A stretch of DNA of 64,000 nt, taken from assembly GCF_007994075.1 (NCBI RefSeq), contig NZ_VIWU01000001.1, positions 1,302,001 through 1,366,000 on the forward strand, read 5' to 3'. Made by a program: the position numbers and the translations under genes. Positions 26,689-34,941 of the stretch are shown here, one piece after another. Source of the DNA: Pseudonocardia hierapolitana (GTDB lineage Bacteria > Actinomycetota > Actinomycetes > Mycobacteriales > Pseudonocardiaceae). How positions within the stretch are numbered: position 1 is the first letter of the stretch; each line of letters starts with the position of its first letter. Below the pieces are notes generated by a model that did not search any database, was not told the DNA's origin, and saw nothing but the letters and a program-made list of their open reading frames with translations.

Positions 26689-27765
26689 TCAGGCCGACGC
26701 GGCCGCGTGGCAGGCCCCCCGCCCCTCGGCGTGCGCCACGATCCGGCCACCCGCGATGCGCACTGCCGCCTCCGTGGCGTCGCTGACGACCCGCTCGCCC
26801 GCCGCCGCCGCGACGGCGCCCGCCTCGTCGTGCACCACCTGGAGCCGGGGCCACGCCGACTCGGGGAACGCAGGCCGGATGCAGCGGCAGACGTCCGCCA
26901 CCACGAGCCGGGCGAGCGAGGCCAGCTCGCCGGGCTCGCCGGAGACCAGCACCGCGGTGACGACCGAGCCGGGCGGCGCAGCCCGCACCGCCTCCTCGAC
27001 GGCCACGAGCCGGTGCAGTCCGAGCACGGCGACGACGCCGTCGCCTGCGAGGTCGGCCGGTGTGCCGCGCACGGCGTCCACGGCGGCGGGAGGCTCCCAT
27101 GGCCGTCCGGCCGGACGAGCCCGCGGTACGTACGGCAGGTGAGGTGGGGCCCACTCGTCCCCCCGCCCGCTGCCGAGCTCGAGGTCGGCGAGCCCTTCGC
27201 AGGCGCTGACGACGTCGAACGGGTCGGCGAAGCCGGGCGCGGCGGCGGCGAGCTGGCCTGCGCCGTGCAGCGTGGTGAGCGCGACCTCGGCCGCGCGCAC
27301 CCGGCGGCCCTCGCGTGACGGCCCGTGCATCTGCTCCAGCGCGAGTCCGAGCAGGACCGCGTCGAGGGCCATGAGCTGGGCGAACGGCGTGCGCATGCGC
27401 TCGTCGGCCAGCACCTCCGGCACGAGGTCGGCGCCGAGCGGCGTCGTGCCGTCGGGGTCGGCCGAGGCGAGGGGGAGCCGCCCCACCCACGCCCTGGCGA
27501 ACGCCCCGAGTGCCGTGCGCGGCGTCGTGCCGGGGACCACCTGCGGGATCGGCGCCCGCTCCGCCTCCGCGGCGAGCACAGCGAGGTAGAGCGCGCGCTT
27601 GCCCGGGAAGTTCGAGTAGACCGCGCCGCGGGTGAGCTCCGCGCGCTCGGCGATCACATCGATCTTGGCCTCGCGGAAGCCCCGTTCGACGAACTCGGTG
27701 CGGGCCGCGGCGAGCACCCTCTCGCGCGTGCGCTCCTGCGCCTGGGCCCTCGTGAGCCGGGCCAT
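26689..27765 (-). CDS. TetR-family regulator with an unusual C-terminal extension
   Basis: 358 aa, against about 200 for ordinary TetR proteins. The N-terminal helix-turn-helix (ARTEFVERGFREAKIDVIAERAELTRGAVYSNFPGKRALYLA in pieces, about 20-62) is standard, and a ligand-binding helical core follows to about 210. The last 120 residues form an alpha/beta region (VVAVLGLHRLVAVEEAV; SVVTAVLVSGEPGELASLARL; VRIAGGRIVAHAEG) resembling a thioredoxin-like fold without its active-site pair. It carries Cys293-x-Cys295 and Cys352-His353. A GGGAGGG sequence precedes the ATG. Divergent from the P450, it is the probable regulator of both genes through the short region between. Confidence 0.85.
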   Translation of the reverse strand: MARLTRAQAQERTRERVLAAARTEFVERGFREAKIDVIAERAELTRGAVYSNFPGKRALYLAVLAAEAERAPIPQVVPGTTPRTALGAFARAWVGRLPLASADPDGTTPLGADLVPEVLADERMRTPFAQLMALDAVLLGLALEQMHGPSREGRRVRAAEVALTTLHGAGQLAAAAPGFADPFDVVSACEGLADLELGSGRGDEWAPPHLPYVPRARPAGRPWEPPAAVDAVRGTPADLAGDGVVAVLGLHRLVAVEEAVRAAPPGSVVTAVLVSGEPGELASLARLVVADVCRCIRPAFPESAWPRLQVVHDEAGAVAAAAGERVVSDATEAAVRIAGGRIVAHAEGRGACHAAASA

Positions 27766-27811
27766 CGCCCTCCCGTCGTAGCCGCCTCTGGCGCCACGAT
27801 GCTACGGTCGC

Positions 27812-27847
27812 CATTCGAATGATGAGAACATCTGTCTTTAACATCTG
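27812..27847. promoter_or_regulatory. Operator candidates between tetR-like and P450 genes
   Basis: Perfect palindrome CATTCGAATG (27812-27821), then a direct repeat AACATCTG at 27827-27834 and 27840-27847 (13-bp pitch). The region is AT-rich relative to its surroundings, and GGAGGA for the P450 follows directly. Either motif could be the TetR site. Confidence 0.4.
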
Positions 27848-27855
27848 GAGGACGC

Positions 27856-29040
27856 GTGCCTGCCCTGCCCGAGATCGACCTCACCGATCCCGCGGTGCTC
27901 CGCGACCCGTTCACCGCCCACGGGCAGGCCAGGGAGCGCTCGCCCCTCGTCCGGCTGCTCGTGCCCGGGATGGCGGCGATGTGGGGCGTGTCGCGCTACG
28001 CGGAGGCGCGGGCGGTGCTCTCCGACCCGGCGCGGTTCGCCCTCAGCCCGGCCACGTTCGCCTTCAAGCCCGATGTGTCCGACGAGCTGAAGCCCTACCT
28101 GCGGTCCATGCAGGAGATGGAAGGCCCCGAGCACGCGCGGCTCCGCAGGCTGGTGTCCCCGGCGTTCACGCCGCGGCGGGCCGCGCAGTTCCGGCCGCGG
28201 ATCGAGGCGATCGTCGAGGAGCTCCTCGACGACCTCGCCGAGCAGGCGACGGACGGCCCGGCCGACCTGATCGCGCATCTCGCGCGGCCGCTGCCGATGG
28301 CGGTGATCTGCGAGCTCGTCGGCATCCCGGAGCAGGACCGTCCGCGCTGGCGGGAGTACGGGGCGGCGGTGGCGGCGGGCGCCGGTGCCGCGTTCGTCGA
28401 CGCGATCCCCGGCATCATCGAGGGCGCCAGGGCGGCGGTGGCCGCGCGCCGGGCCGAGCCGCGCGACGACCTCGTCTCCGACCTCGTCCGCGCCCAGGCC
28501 GAGGACGGCGACCGGCTCAGCGACGTCGAGCTGGTCACCCTCGTCTGGCAGCTCGTGCTCGGCGGGCAGGTCCCGACCAACCTCCTCGCCAACGCCGTCG
28601 AGGTGCTCCTCACCCACCCCGACCAGCTCGCCGCGCTCCGCGCCCACCCCACGCTCGCGCCGCGGGCCGTCGAGGAGCTGACGCGCTGGTGCGGCCCCCA
28701 GCTGCTGGCGTTCCCGCGGTTCACGACGCAGGACGTGGAGCTGTCCGGCGTGCGGATCCCCCGAGGCGAACCGGTCGTCGCCGTGATCGCGGCCGCCAAC
28801 CGCGACCCCCGGGCGTTCGCCGATGCCGACATGCTCGACATCAGCCGCGACGGCTCCGCTCCCCACCTCGGGTTCGCCCACGGCCCGCACTTCTGCCTGG
28901 GCGCCGCGTTCGCCCGCGTGCAGACCCAGGTCGCGCTGACCGCCCTCCTGCGCCGAGCCCCCGGCCTCGCGCTCGGCGAGGTGCAGCGCGCCTCCGACGG
29001 AGGCACCTGGCGGCTGGCCGCGCTGCCCGTCACGCTCTGA
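27856..29040 (+). CDS. Cytochrome P450
   Basis: 394 aa. GTG is preceded by GGAGGA. A soluble bacterial class I P450. The heme loop LGFAHGPHFCLGAAFAR (Cys347), the ExxR pair (Glu274, Arg277) and the C-helix EGPEHARLRRL are intact. The I-helix oxygen-activation motif, normally AGxET or AGxDT, reads GGQVPT (236-241): the acid is Val and the following Thr is Pro. That removes the standard proton relay, as in some P450s with substrate-assisted or peroxide-type chemistry. No ferredoxin or reductase gene is adjacent. Controlled presumably by the divergent TetR-like protein. Confidence 0.93.
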   Translation: MPALPEIDLTDPAVLRDPFTAHGQARERSPLVRLLVPGMAAMWGVSRYAEARAVLSDPARFALSPATFAFKPDVSDELKPYLRSMQEMEGPEHARLRRLVSPAFTPRRAAQFRPRIEAIVEELLDDLAEQATDGPADLIAHLARPLPMAVICELVGIPEQDRPRWREYGAAVAAGAGAAFVDAIPGIIEGARAAVAARRAEPRDDLVSDLVRAQAEDGDRLSDVELVTLVWQLVLGGQVPTNLLANAVEVLLTHPDQLAALRAHPTLAPRAVEELTRWCGPQLLAFPRFTTQDVELSGVRIPRGEPVVAVIAAANRDPRAFADADMLDISRDGSAPHLGFAHGPHFCLGAAFARVQTQVALTALLRRAPGLALGEVQRASDGGTWRLAALPVTL

Positions 29041-29054
29041 CGGGCGCGCTCACT

Positions 29055-29984
29055 TCAGAAGCCCAGCTTGCGCAGCTGCTTCGGGTCCCGTTGCCAGTCC
29101 TTGGCGATCTTCACGTGCAGGTCGAGGTAGATCCTCGTCCCGAGCAGCGCCTCGATCTGCCGCCGCGCGTCGGCGCCCACCTGCCGCAGCCGGGCGCCGC
29201 CCTTGCCGATCACGATGCCCTTCTGGCTGGACCGCTCGACGTAGATGTTGGCGTGCACGTCCAGGAGGGGCGGTGCCGATTCGGGGCGCCCCGAGCGGGG
29301 CACCATCTCCTCGATCACCACGGCGATCGAGTGCGGAAGCTCGTCGCGCACCCCTTCGAGGGCGGCCTCGCGGATCAGCTCCGCGACGAGGGTCTCCTCC
29401 GGCTCGTCGGTGAGCTCGCCGTCCGGGTACAGCGGCGGGCCCTCGGGGAGCCGGGCGACGAGCAGGTCGGTGAGCAGGTCGACCTGGAACCCGTTGACCG
29501 CCGAGCAGGGCACGACCTCGGCGAACTCCATGAGCCCCGCCATCTGGGTGAGCCGCTCGGCGACCTGGTCGGGCTGGGCGGCGTCGGTCTTCGTGACGAT
29601 GCCGAGCACGGGCGTGCGTCCGGCGACCGAGCGCAACTCGTTCGCGATGAACTCGTCGCCGCGGCCCACCGGCTGGTCGGCCGGCACGCAGAAGCCGATC
29701 ACGTCGACCTCGGCCCACGTCTCCCGGACGACGTCGTTGAGCCGGCTGCCGAGCAGCGTGCGCGGCTTGTGCAGCCCGGGCGTGTCGACGACGACGAGCT
29801 GCGCGTCCTTGCGGTGCAGGATGCCGCGGATCGCGTGCCGGGTGGTCTGGGGCCGGCTCGACGTGATCGCGATCTTCTGCCCGATCAGCGCGTTGGTCAG
29901 CGTGGACTTGCCCGCGTTGGGCCGGCCGACGAAGCAGGCGAAACCGGACCGGAAATCGTCCGGGACCTGCGCGAACCCGGTCAC
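29055..29984 (-). CDS. era: GTPase Era
   Basis: 309 aa. GTG at 29984 overlaps the lhgO stop (GTGA). Era binds 16S rRNA during 30S assembly. G1 GRPNAGKSTLTNALIG, the G2 region QTTRHAIRG, G3 DTPGLHKP and G4 TKTD are intact, and the C-terminal KH domain has GIVIGKGGARLRQVGADARRQ. The N-terminus VTGFAQVPDDFRSGFACFVG is compatible with the start chosen. Part of a minus-strand run with lhgO, the CDA-like gene, CNNM and ybeY; equivalent to Rv2364c. Confidence 0.96.
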   Translation of the reverse strand: MTGFAQVPDDFRSGFACFVGRPNAGKSTLTNALIGQKIAITSSRPQTTRHAIRGILHRKDAQLVVVDTPGLHKPRTLLGSRLNDVVRETWAEVDVIGFCVPADQPVGRGDEFIANELRSVAGRTPVLGIVTKTDAAQPDQVAERLTQMAGLMEFAEVVPCSAVNGFQVDLLTDLLVARLPEGPPLYPDGELTDEPEETLVAELIREAALEGVRDELPHSIAVVIEEMVPRSGRPESAPPLLDVHANIYVERSSQKGIVIGKGGARLRQVGADARRQIEALLGTRIYLDLHVKIAKDWQRDPKQLRKLGF

Positions 29985-31210
29985 GAGACCGTCAGGGGCG
30001 CGAGCTTCTCGCCGGTGAGCTTCTCGAGGATCTCCCGGCCGATCGGCAACGCCGCGGTGGCGGCGGGCGAGGGCGCGTTCAGGACGTGCAGCACCGAACC
30101 GGCGCCCGACCCCTGTTCGACGAACAGGAAGTCGTCGACGAGGGTGCCGTCGGCCTTCACCGCCTGGGCCCGCACTCCCGCGCCCGCGCGGTGCAGGTCC
30201 TCCGCGCGCACGTCGGGCAGCATCCGCTGGATCTGCTTGACCATCGCCGCGCGCGAGAGCGACCGGTGCATCTCGCCGAAACCGTACTTCCAGTGCTTCT
30301 TGGCGACCTTGATCATGCCCGGGTAGGTGATCGTCTGCAGGAACTCCTTGGGCTTGACCACGCCCCAGGAGTAGCCCTCGCGGGCCAGTGCGAGCACCGC
30401 GTTCGGGCCGGCGTGCACGTGCCCGTCGATGCCGCGGGTGGCGTGCACGCCGAGGAACGGGAACGCCGGGTCGGGCACCGGGTAGATCAGGCCCTTCACC
30501 AGCTCGGCGGCGCGGTCGCTGAAACCGGAGTACTCGCCGCGGAACGGGATGATCCGCACGCCCGGGTCGGCGCCGGCCGCCCTGGCGACCTCGTCGCAGC
30601 GCAGCCCGGCACACACGACGACCTGCTTGCCGAGCAGGTCGCCTGTCTCGGTGCGCACCACGACGTCGTCCGCGCGAGGCGCGATCCCGGTCACCGCCCG
30701 GTTCAGGTGGATCTCGCCGCCCTCCTTGGCGACGAGCTCGCCGATCTTCTCGGCGATCGCGCGGTAGTCGGTGATCCCGGTGGACGGGACGTACAGCGCG
30801 GCGATACCGCGGACGTGCGGCTCGTGCTCGCGCATCCCGGCCTGGTCGAGCTCGTGGTTCTCCACGCCGTTGGCGTCGCCGCGCCGCTTGAGCTCCGCCA
30901 TCCGCGGCAGCTCCTCCGGGTCGGTGGCGACCACCAGCTTGCCGGTGACCTCGTGCGGCAGGTCGTGCTCACGGCAGAACGCCACGGTCTCCGCGCAGCC
31001 GGCCACCGCGAGGCGCGCCTTGTAGCCGCCCGGGGCGTAGTAGAGCCCGGAGTGGATGACGTTGGAGTTGTTGCCCGTCTGGTGGCGGGCGAGCTGCGGC
31101 TCGCGCTCGACGACGGCGACGGACCGGCCGGTGCGCACCACGGCGTGGGCGGTGGCGAGGCCGACGATGCCGCCGCCGACCACGACGACGTCGAACGAGG
31201 GGGTGCTCAT
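29981..31210 (-). CDS. lhgO: L-2-hydroxyglutarate oxidase-like FAD enzyme
   Basis: 409 aa. Oxidises L-2-hydroxyglutarate to 2-oxoglutarate, a metabolite-repair reaction. N-terminal FAD motif DVVVVGGGIVGLATAHAVVR; family segments RHQTGNNSNVIHSGLYYAPGG-type (in shorter pieces), KLVVATDPEELPRM, YVPSTGITDYRAIAEKIGEL and FPFLGVHATRGIDGHVHAGPNAV are clear. It lies with overlapping ends between era and the CDA-like gene, where mycobacteria have nothing, so it was inserted into a conserved operon. Confidence 0.93.
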   Translation of the reverse strand: MSTPSFDVVVVGGGIVGLATAHAVVRTGRSVAVVEREPQLARHQTGNNSNVIHSGLYYAPGGYKARLAVAGCAETVAFCREHDLPHEVTGKLVVATDPEELPRMAELKRRGDANGVENHELDQAGMREHEPHVRGIAALYVPSTGITDYRAIAEKIGELVAKEGGEIHLNRAVTGIAPRADDVVVRTETGDLLGKQVVVCAGLRCDEVARAAGADPGVRIIPFRGEYSGFSDRAAELVKGLIYPVPDPAFPFLGVHATRGIDGHVHAGPNAVLALAREGYSWGVVKPKEFLQTITYPGMIKVAKKHWKYGFGEMHRSLSRAAMVKQIQRMLPDVRAEDLHRAGAGVRAQAVKADGTLVDDFLFVEQGSGAGSVLHVLNAPSPAATAALPIGREILEKLTGEKLAPLTVS

Positions 31211-31575
31211 GAACTGGTCTCCGGGGTCAGGGTCTCGGCGCTGTATTTCTGTACGACGGCGCCGGACGCGTCGGCGCGCAGGATGTAGGCGGAGGGCGTG
31301 AGGTCGCGCACCGCGGCCAGCGAGGCCGCGTCGACGGAGTCCGACCCCGTTACGACGGCGGCCGCTTCCAGCCCGGGTGCCCCGCTCGACACCGCGGCGG
31401 CGACCGCCGCCTGCAGCGCGGTGAGCGTGAGCGACGGGAGCGCGACGGTGGCCGCGGCGTAGGTGCGCCCGTCGGTGTCGCGGACCGCGGCTCCTTCGGC
31501 GGCGCCGGTGCGCGCGCGGGCCGACCTGGCCAGCGTGACGATCTTGACGTCTTCCGGGTCAGCCTGGTCGGGCAT
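31207..31575 (-). CDS. Cytidine-deaminase-like protein lacking the zinc site
   Basis: 122 aa. The fold and the gene position (between era and CNNM) match the conserved Rv2365c-type protein, annotated as cytidine-deaminase-like: EDVKIVTLARSARARTGAAEGAAVRD, RTYAAATVALPSLTLTALQAAVAAAVSSG, DLTPSAYILRA. True deaminases bind zinc through HAE/CAE and PCxxC motifs. This sequence contains no Cys and no His at all, so it cannot be a zinc deaminase. Start ATG 31575 lies inside the CNNM gene end (17-bp overlap). Function unknown. Confidence 0.82.
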   Translation of the reverse strand: MPDQADPEDVKIVTLARSARARTGAAEGAAVRDTDGRTYAAATVALPSLTLTALQAAVAAAVSSGAPGLEAAAVVTGSDSVDAASLAAVRDLTPSAYILRADASGAVVQKYSAETLTPETSS

Positions 31576-32914
31576 CGCTCTCCTCACGCTGTGCGGCGTC
31601 CTCGTCGGGCGCCTGCTTCTCGACGGGCTCCACCAGCACCGTGTTGATCCGTACCCGCCCGCGCGCGTCCTTGCCACCCTCGGCGAGGAGCCGCAGGCCT
31701 GCCACCTCGGTCTCGGCCCCGGGCAGCGGCACGCGGCCGAGCCGCTGGGCGAGCAGCCCGCCGACGGTGTCGACGTCGGCGGCGGCGAGGACCTCGCCCA
31801 GGTCGTCCTCCTGCCCGGCCGGGCCGTCGGGGCCGCCGAAGTGCTCGAGGAGGTCCTCCACCGGGAGCCGCGCCGACACCCGCAGCCGCCCTTCGTCCAG
31901 CTCCTGGACGTCGGGAACCTCCGCGGTGTCGTACTCGTCGGTGATCTCGCCGACGATCTCCTCGAGGATGTCCTCGATGGTGACGACGCCGGCCGTGCCG
32001 CCGTACTCGTCCACCACGATCGCCATGTGGTTGCGCGCGGCCTGCATCTCCTTGAGCAGCTCGTCCACCCGCTTGGTGTCGGGCACGAGCACCGCGGGCC
32101 GCATGACCTCCGCGAGCGGGCTGTCCGGCTGCTCGACCTGCGCGCGCACGAGGTCCTTGAGGTAGGCGACGCCGATGATGTCGTCGATGTTCTCGCCGAG
32201 CACCGGGATGCGCGAGTAGCCGCTCTTGAGGGCGAGCCGCAGCACCTTGTCGACCGGCGTGGCCCGGTCGGTCCACACGACGTCGGGGCGCGGCACCATC
32301 ACCTCACGCACGATCGTGTCGCCCAGCTCGAACACCGAGTGGATCATCTGCCGCTCGTCCTCGTCGACGACGCCGCTGGTGCTCGCCATGTCGACGAGCT
32401 CGCGCAGCTCCACCTCGGACGAGAACGGGCCCTGCCGGAACCCCTGCCCCGGGGTGATCGCGTTGCCGACGAGGATCAGCAGCTTGGTGAGCGGGCCGAG
32501 CAGGGTGGCGAGCGCGCGGACCGGCGCCGCGACGAGCATCCCGATGCGGTAGGGGTGCTGGCGGCCGAGCGTGCGCGGGCCGACGCCGATGAGCACGTAG
32601 CTGACCACGACCATGACCGCGCCGGCGGTGAGGCCACCCGCCCAGTCCCGGTCGAAGATCTGGATGAGCGCGATCGCCAGCAGCACCGTGGCGGCGGTCT
32701 CGGCGGCCAACCGCAGCAGCAGGAGCAGGTTGACGTGCCGCGGACGGTCGGCGGCGACGGCGGCGAGTGCGCGCGAACCGGGGCGGCCGGCGCGCACGAG
32801 GGCGTCGACGCGGGCGCGCGACACCGTGTTGAGGGCCGCGTCGGCCGCTGCGAACAACCCCGCGAGCGGGACCAGCAGGATCGCGGTGACGATCAGCGGG
32901 AGGGTGCCGTCCAT
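31559..32914 (-). CDS. CNNM/CorC-family membrane protein
   Basis: 451 aa. DUF21 membrane domain (1-180; FAAADAALNTVSRARVDALV), CBS pair (about 200-330; IVREVMVPRPDVVWTDRATP; MAIVVDEYGGTAGVVTIEDI) and C-terminal CorC/HlyC domain (about 345-430). Third member of the family in this window and equivalent to Rv2366c. The conserved position between ybeY and era is ancient in actinobacteria, hinting at a link between Mg2+ handling and ribosome maturation. 11 bp follow ybeY. Confidence 0.92.
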   Translation of the reverse strand: MDGTLPLIVTAILLVPLAGLFAAADAALNTVSRARVDALVRAGRPGSRALAAVAADRPRHVNLLLLLRLAAETAATVLLAIALIQIFDRDWAGGLTAGAVMVVVSYVLIGVGPRTLGRQHPYRIGMLVAAPVRALATLLGPLTKLLILVGNAITPGQGFRQGPFSSEVELRELVDMASTSGVVDEDERQMIHSVFELGDTIVREVMVPRPDVVWTDRATPVDKVLRLALKSGYSRIPVLGENIDDIIGVAYLKDLVRAQVEQPDSPLAEVMRPAVLVPDTKRVDELLKEMQAARNHMAIVVDEYGGTAGVVTIEDILEEIVGEITDEYDTAEVPDVQELDEGRLRVSARLPVEDLLEHFGGPDGPAGQEDDLGEVLAAADVDTVGGLLAQRLGRVPLPGAETEVAGLRLLAEGGKDARGRVRINTVLVEPVEKQAPDEDAAQREESDARPG

Positions 32915-32925
32915 GACCGGGGGGT

Positions 32926-33462
32926 TCAGGAGTCCTCGAGGCCTGCGGTGCCGAGCACCGCGGAGTCGCTGCGGTGCCGCGCGGCCTCGGCGGCGGCCTT
33001 CTGGCGTGCGGCCTGCCAGTCGGCGAGCAGCCGGTTCTGCAGGCCGAACATCTCCCGCTCCTGCTCCGGCTCGGCGTGGTCGTAGCCGAGCAGGTGCAGC
33101 ACGCCGTGCACGGTGAGCAGGTGCATCTCGTCGGCGAGGGTGTGGCCCGCCTTGCGGGCCTGCGCCTTGGCGAAGTCCGGGCACAGCACGATGTCGCCGA
33201 GCAGCGCCGGGCCGGTGTCGGGGGCGTCCGGGCGCCGCGACTCCTCCACCAGCTCGTCCATCGGGAACGACAGGACGTCGGTGGGCCCCGGCTCGTCCAT
33301 CCAGCGCTCGTGCAGCTCGCTCATGACCTCTTCGGTCACGACGAGGATCGACAGCTCGGCCGCGGGGTTGACGTGCATCGCGTCGAGGGAGAAGCGCGCC
33401 ACGGAGGCCAGCAGCGACTCGTCGACGGCCACGCCCGACTCGTTGCACACCTCGATAGACAC
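32926..33462 (-). CDS. ybeY: Endoribonuclease YbeY (rRNA maturation)
   Basis: 178 aa from GTG 33462 (AGGGGAAA precedes it). Single-strand metallo-endoribonuclease in 16S 3'-end processing and ribosome quality control. The zinc motif [11 protein letters not shown] is complete, and the preceding [14 protein letters not shown] and DVLSFPMDE segments match the family. In most actinobacteria phoH lies directly upstream; here it is 9 kb away at 42453 with a catabolic block between. Confidence 0.95.
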   Translation of the reverse strand: MSIEVCNESGVAVDESLLASVARFSLDAMHVNPAAELSILVVTEEVMSELHERWMDEPGPTDVLSFPMDELVEESRRPDAPDTGPALLGDIVLCPDFAKAQARKAGHTLADEMHLLTVHGVLHLLGYDHAEPEQEREMFGLQNRLLADWQAARQKAAAEAARHRSDSAVLGTAGLEDS

Positions 33463-33521
33463 GGATTTCCCCTGCTCCACTCGCTTACCGGACAACCAGC
33501 CTAGACCGTCGAGCACAGTGG

Positions 33522-33688
33522 CTAGCGCCCCGTCCAGGGAGGTCGGTGCGTAGATCGGTGGATCCAGGCGTTCGCTGGCAAGGCGGAGGAAGGTCCGCGT
33601 ACTGGGCGTACTCGGGCCTTCCGACAACGCAGCCAGCGGACGCCTGGGCCGCCGAGATACGTGCGGACCTTCCTGGACGGGGCGCTAG
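33522..33688. repeat. Long hairpin element, copy A (CTAG-bounded)
   Basis: 167 bp. The outer arms CTAGCGCCCCGTCCAGG (33522-33538) and its complement (33672-33688) are perfect over 17 bp and pairing continues, with a few mismatches, over about 23 more pairs. Second arms are 33564-33578 and 33633-33647 (15 pairs, one wobble). Third arms are GGAAGGTCC (33588-33596) and GGGCCTTCC (33614-33622), closing a 17-nt loop (33597-33613) that contains CGTACTGGGCGTACTC. A second copy with different arms but conserved loop lies at 50534-50701. Could be a hairpin mobile element or a structured RNA. Confidence 0.85.
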
Positions 33689-33691
33689 GTT
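33686..33691 (+). promoter_or_regulatory. Probable -10 box of the alditol-oxidase gene (leaderless)
   Basis: TAGGTT, then 7 nt, then ATG 33699, with no Shine-Dalgarno sequence. Its first three bases are the end of the terminal CTAG of hairpin copy A, so the element abuts or supplies the promoter. Confidence 0.45.
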
Positions 33692-33698
33692 CGCGTCC

Positions 33699-34931
33699 AT
33701 GGTGACCGCGAACTGGGCAGGCAACGTCGTCTTCTCCTCGCGGGAGGTGCACCGCCCGACATCGGTTGCGCAGCTGCAGGAGCTGGTCGCGGGCAGCGAC
33801 CGGGTACGGGCGCTCGGCTCGGGGCACTCGTTCAGCCGGATCGCCGACACCGACGGCGAGCACGTCACCCTCGCCGGGCTCCCGCCCGTCGTCGAGATCG
33901 ATGCGGCCACCGCCACCGCGCGCGTCTCGGCCGGCCTGCGGTACGGCGAGTTCACCGGGCGCATGCACGACGCCGGTTTCGCCCTGCCGAACCTGGGATC
34001 GCTCCCCCACATCGTCGTGGCGGGCGCCTGCGCCACCGGCACCCACGGGTCCGGGCAGGCCAACGGCGCGCTCGGCACGGCCGTGTCCGCCGTCGAGCTC
34101 GTGGGGGCCGACGGCGAGCTGCGCACCGTCCGCCGCGGCGACGCGGAGTTCCCCGGCTCGGTCGTGGCACTCGGCGCGCTGGGCATCGTCACCGCGCTCA
34201 CGCTGGACCTGCGCCCGACGTTCGGCATCCGACAGTGGATCTACGAGGGTCTCGCCCTCGACGCCGCCGAGGAGGCGCTCGCCGGCGGCTACAGCGTCAG
34301 CCTGTTCACCCACTGGAGGGGCGCGGGCTTCGAGCAGGTCTGGCTCAAGCAGCTCGACACCGATCCCGAGCCGCCCGTCCGCTGGCTCGGCGCCACGAGG
34401 GCTCCGGCACCGGTGCACATGGTGCCCGGCGTCGACCCGCAGCACTGCACCCCGCAGCTGGGTGAGCCGGGGCCGTGGCACGCGCGCCTGCCGCACTTCC
34501 GGCTCGAGTTCACCCCGAGCAGCGGCGACGAGCTGCAGTCGGAGTACTTCGTGCCGCGCGAGGCCCTCCCCGACGCCCTGCGCGCGGTCGACGCCGTCCG
34601 CGACCACGTGACGCCGGTGCTGCAGGTCTCCGAGATCCGGACGGTGGCGGCCGACGACCTGTGGCTCTCCCCCGCCCAGGGCCGCGAGACCGCGGCGCTG
34701 CACTTCACCTGGGTGCCCGACACCGAGGCCGTGCTCCCCGCGGTGGCCGCGCTGGAGTCGGCGCTGGCCCAGTTCGGTACCCGGCCGCACTGGGGCAAGG
34801 TGTTCGGCACCGCCCCGGCGACGGTCGCCTCACTCTGGCCGCGCCTGAACGACTTCGCCACCCTCACGCTGAAGCACGACCCCGAAGGCAAGTTCCGCAA
34901 CGCGATGCTGGAGACCTACCTGCCCCGCTGA
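33699..34931 (+). CDS. Alditol (xylitol) oxidase-like FAD enzyme
   Basis: 410 aa. Resembles Streptomyces AldO/xylitol oxidase and L-gulono-/arabinono-lactone oxidases, which oxidise polyols or aldonolactones with O2. N-terminal PCMH FAD domain: VRALGSGHSFSRIADTDG with His43 at the position of the covalent FAD link, LPNLGSLPHIVVAGACATGTHGSG, and ALGALGIVTALTLDLRPTF. The C-terminal cap has PHWGKVFG and KHDPEGKFRNAMLE, typical of the group. It is the first gene of the accessory block next to ybeY and stands alone on the plus strand. Confidence 0.9.
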   Translation: MVTANWAGNVVFSSREVHRPTSVAQLQELVAGSDRVRALGSGHSFSRIADTDGEHVTLAGLPPVVEIDAATATARVSAGLRYGEFTGRMHDAGFALPNLGSLPHIVVAGACATGTHGSGQANGALGTAVSAVELVGADGELRTVRRGDAEFPGSVVALGALGIVTALTLDLRPTFGIRQWIYEGLALDAAEEALAGGYSVSLFTHWRGAGFEQVWLKQLDTDPEPPVRWLGATRAPAPVHMVPGVDPQHCTPQLGEPGPWHARLPHFRLEFTPSSGDELQSEYFVPREALPDALRAVDAVRDHVTPVLQVSEIRTVAADDLWLSPAQGRETAALHFTWVPDTEAVLPAVAALESALAQFGTRPHWGKVFGTAPATVASLWPRLNDFATLTLKHDPEGKFRNAMLETYLPR

Positions 34932-34941
34932 AGCCCCGAAG

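Noticed and set aside
33522..33688. Hairpin A as a simple MITE of the IS at 50702
   Set aside because: The hairpin ends (CGCCCCGTCC after CTAG) do not match the IS terminal repeat CGCGTGTTTA. Only the CTAG boundary is shared.
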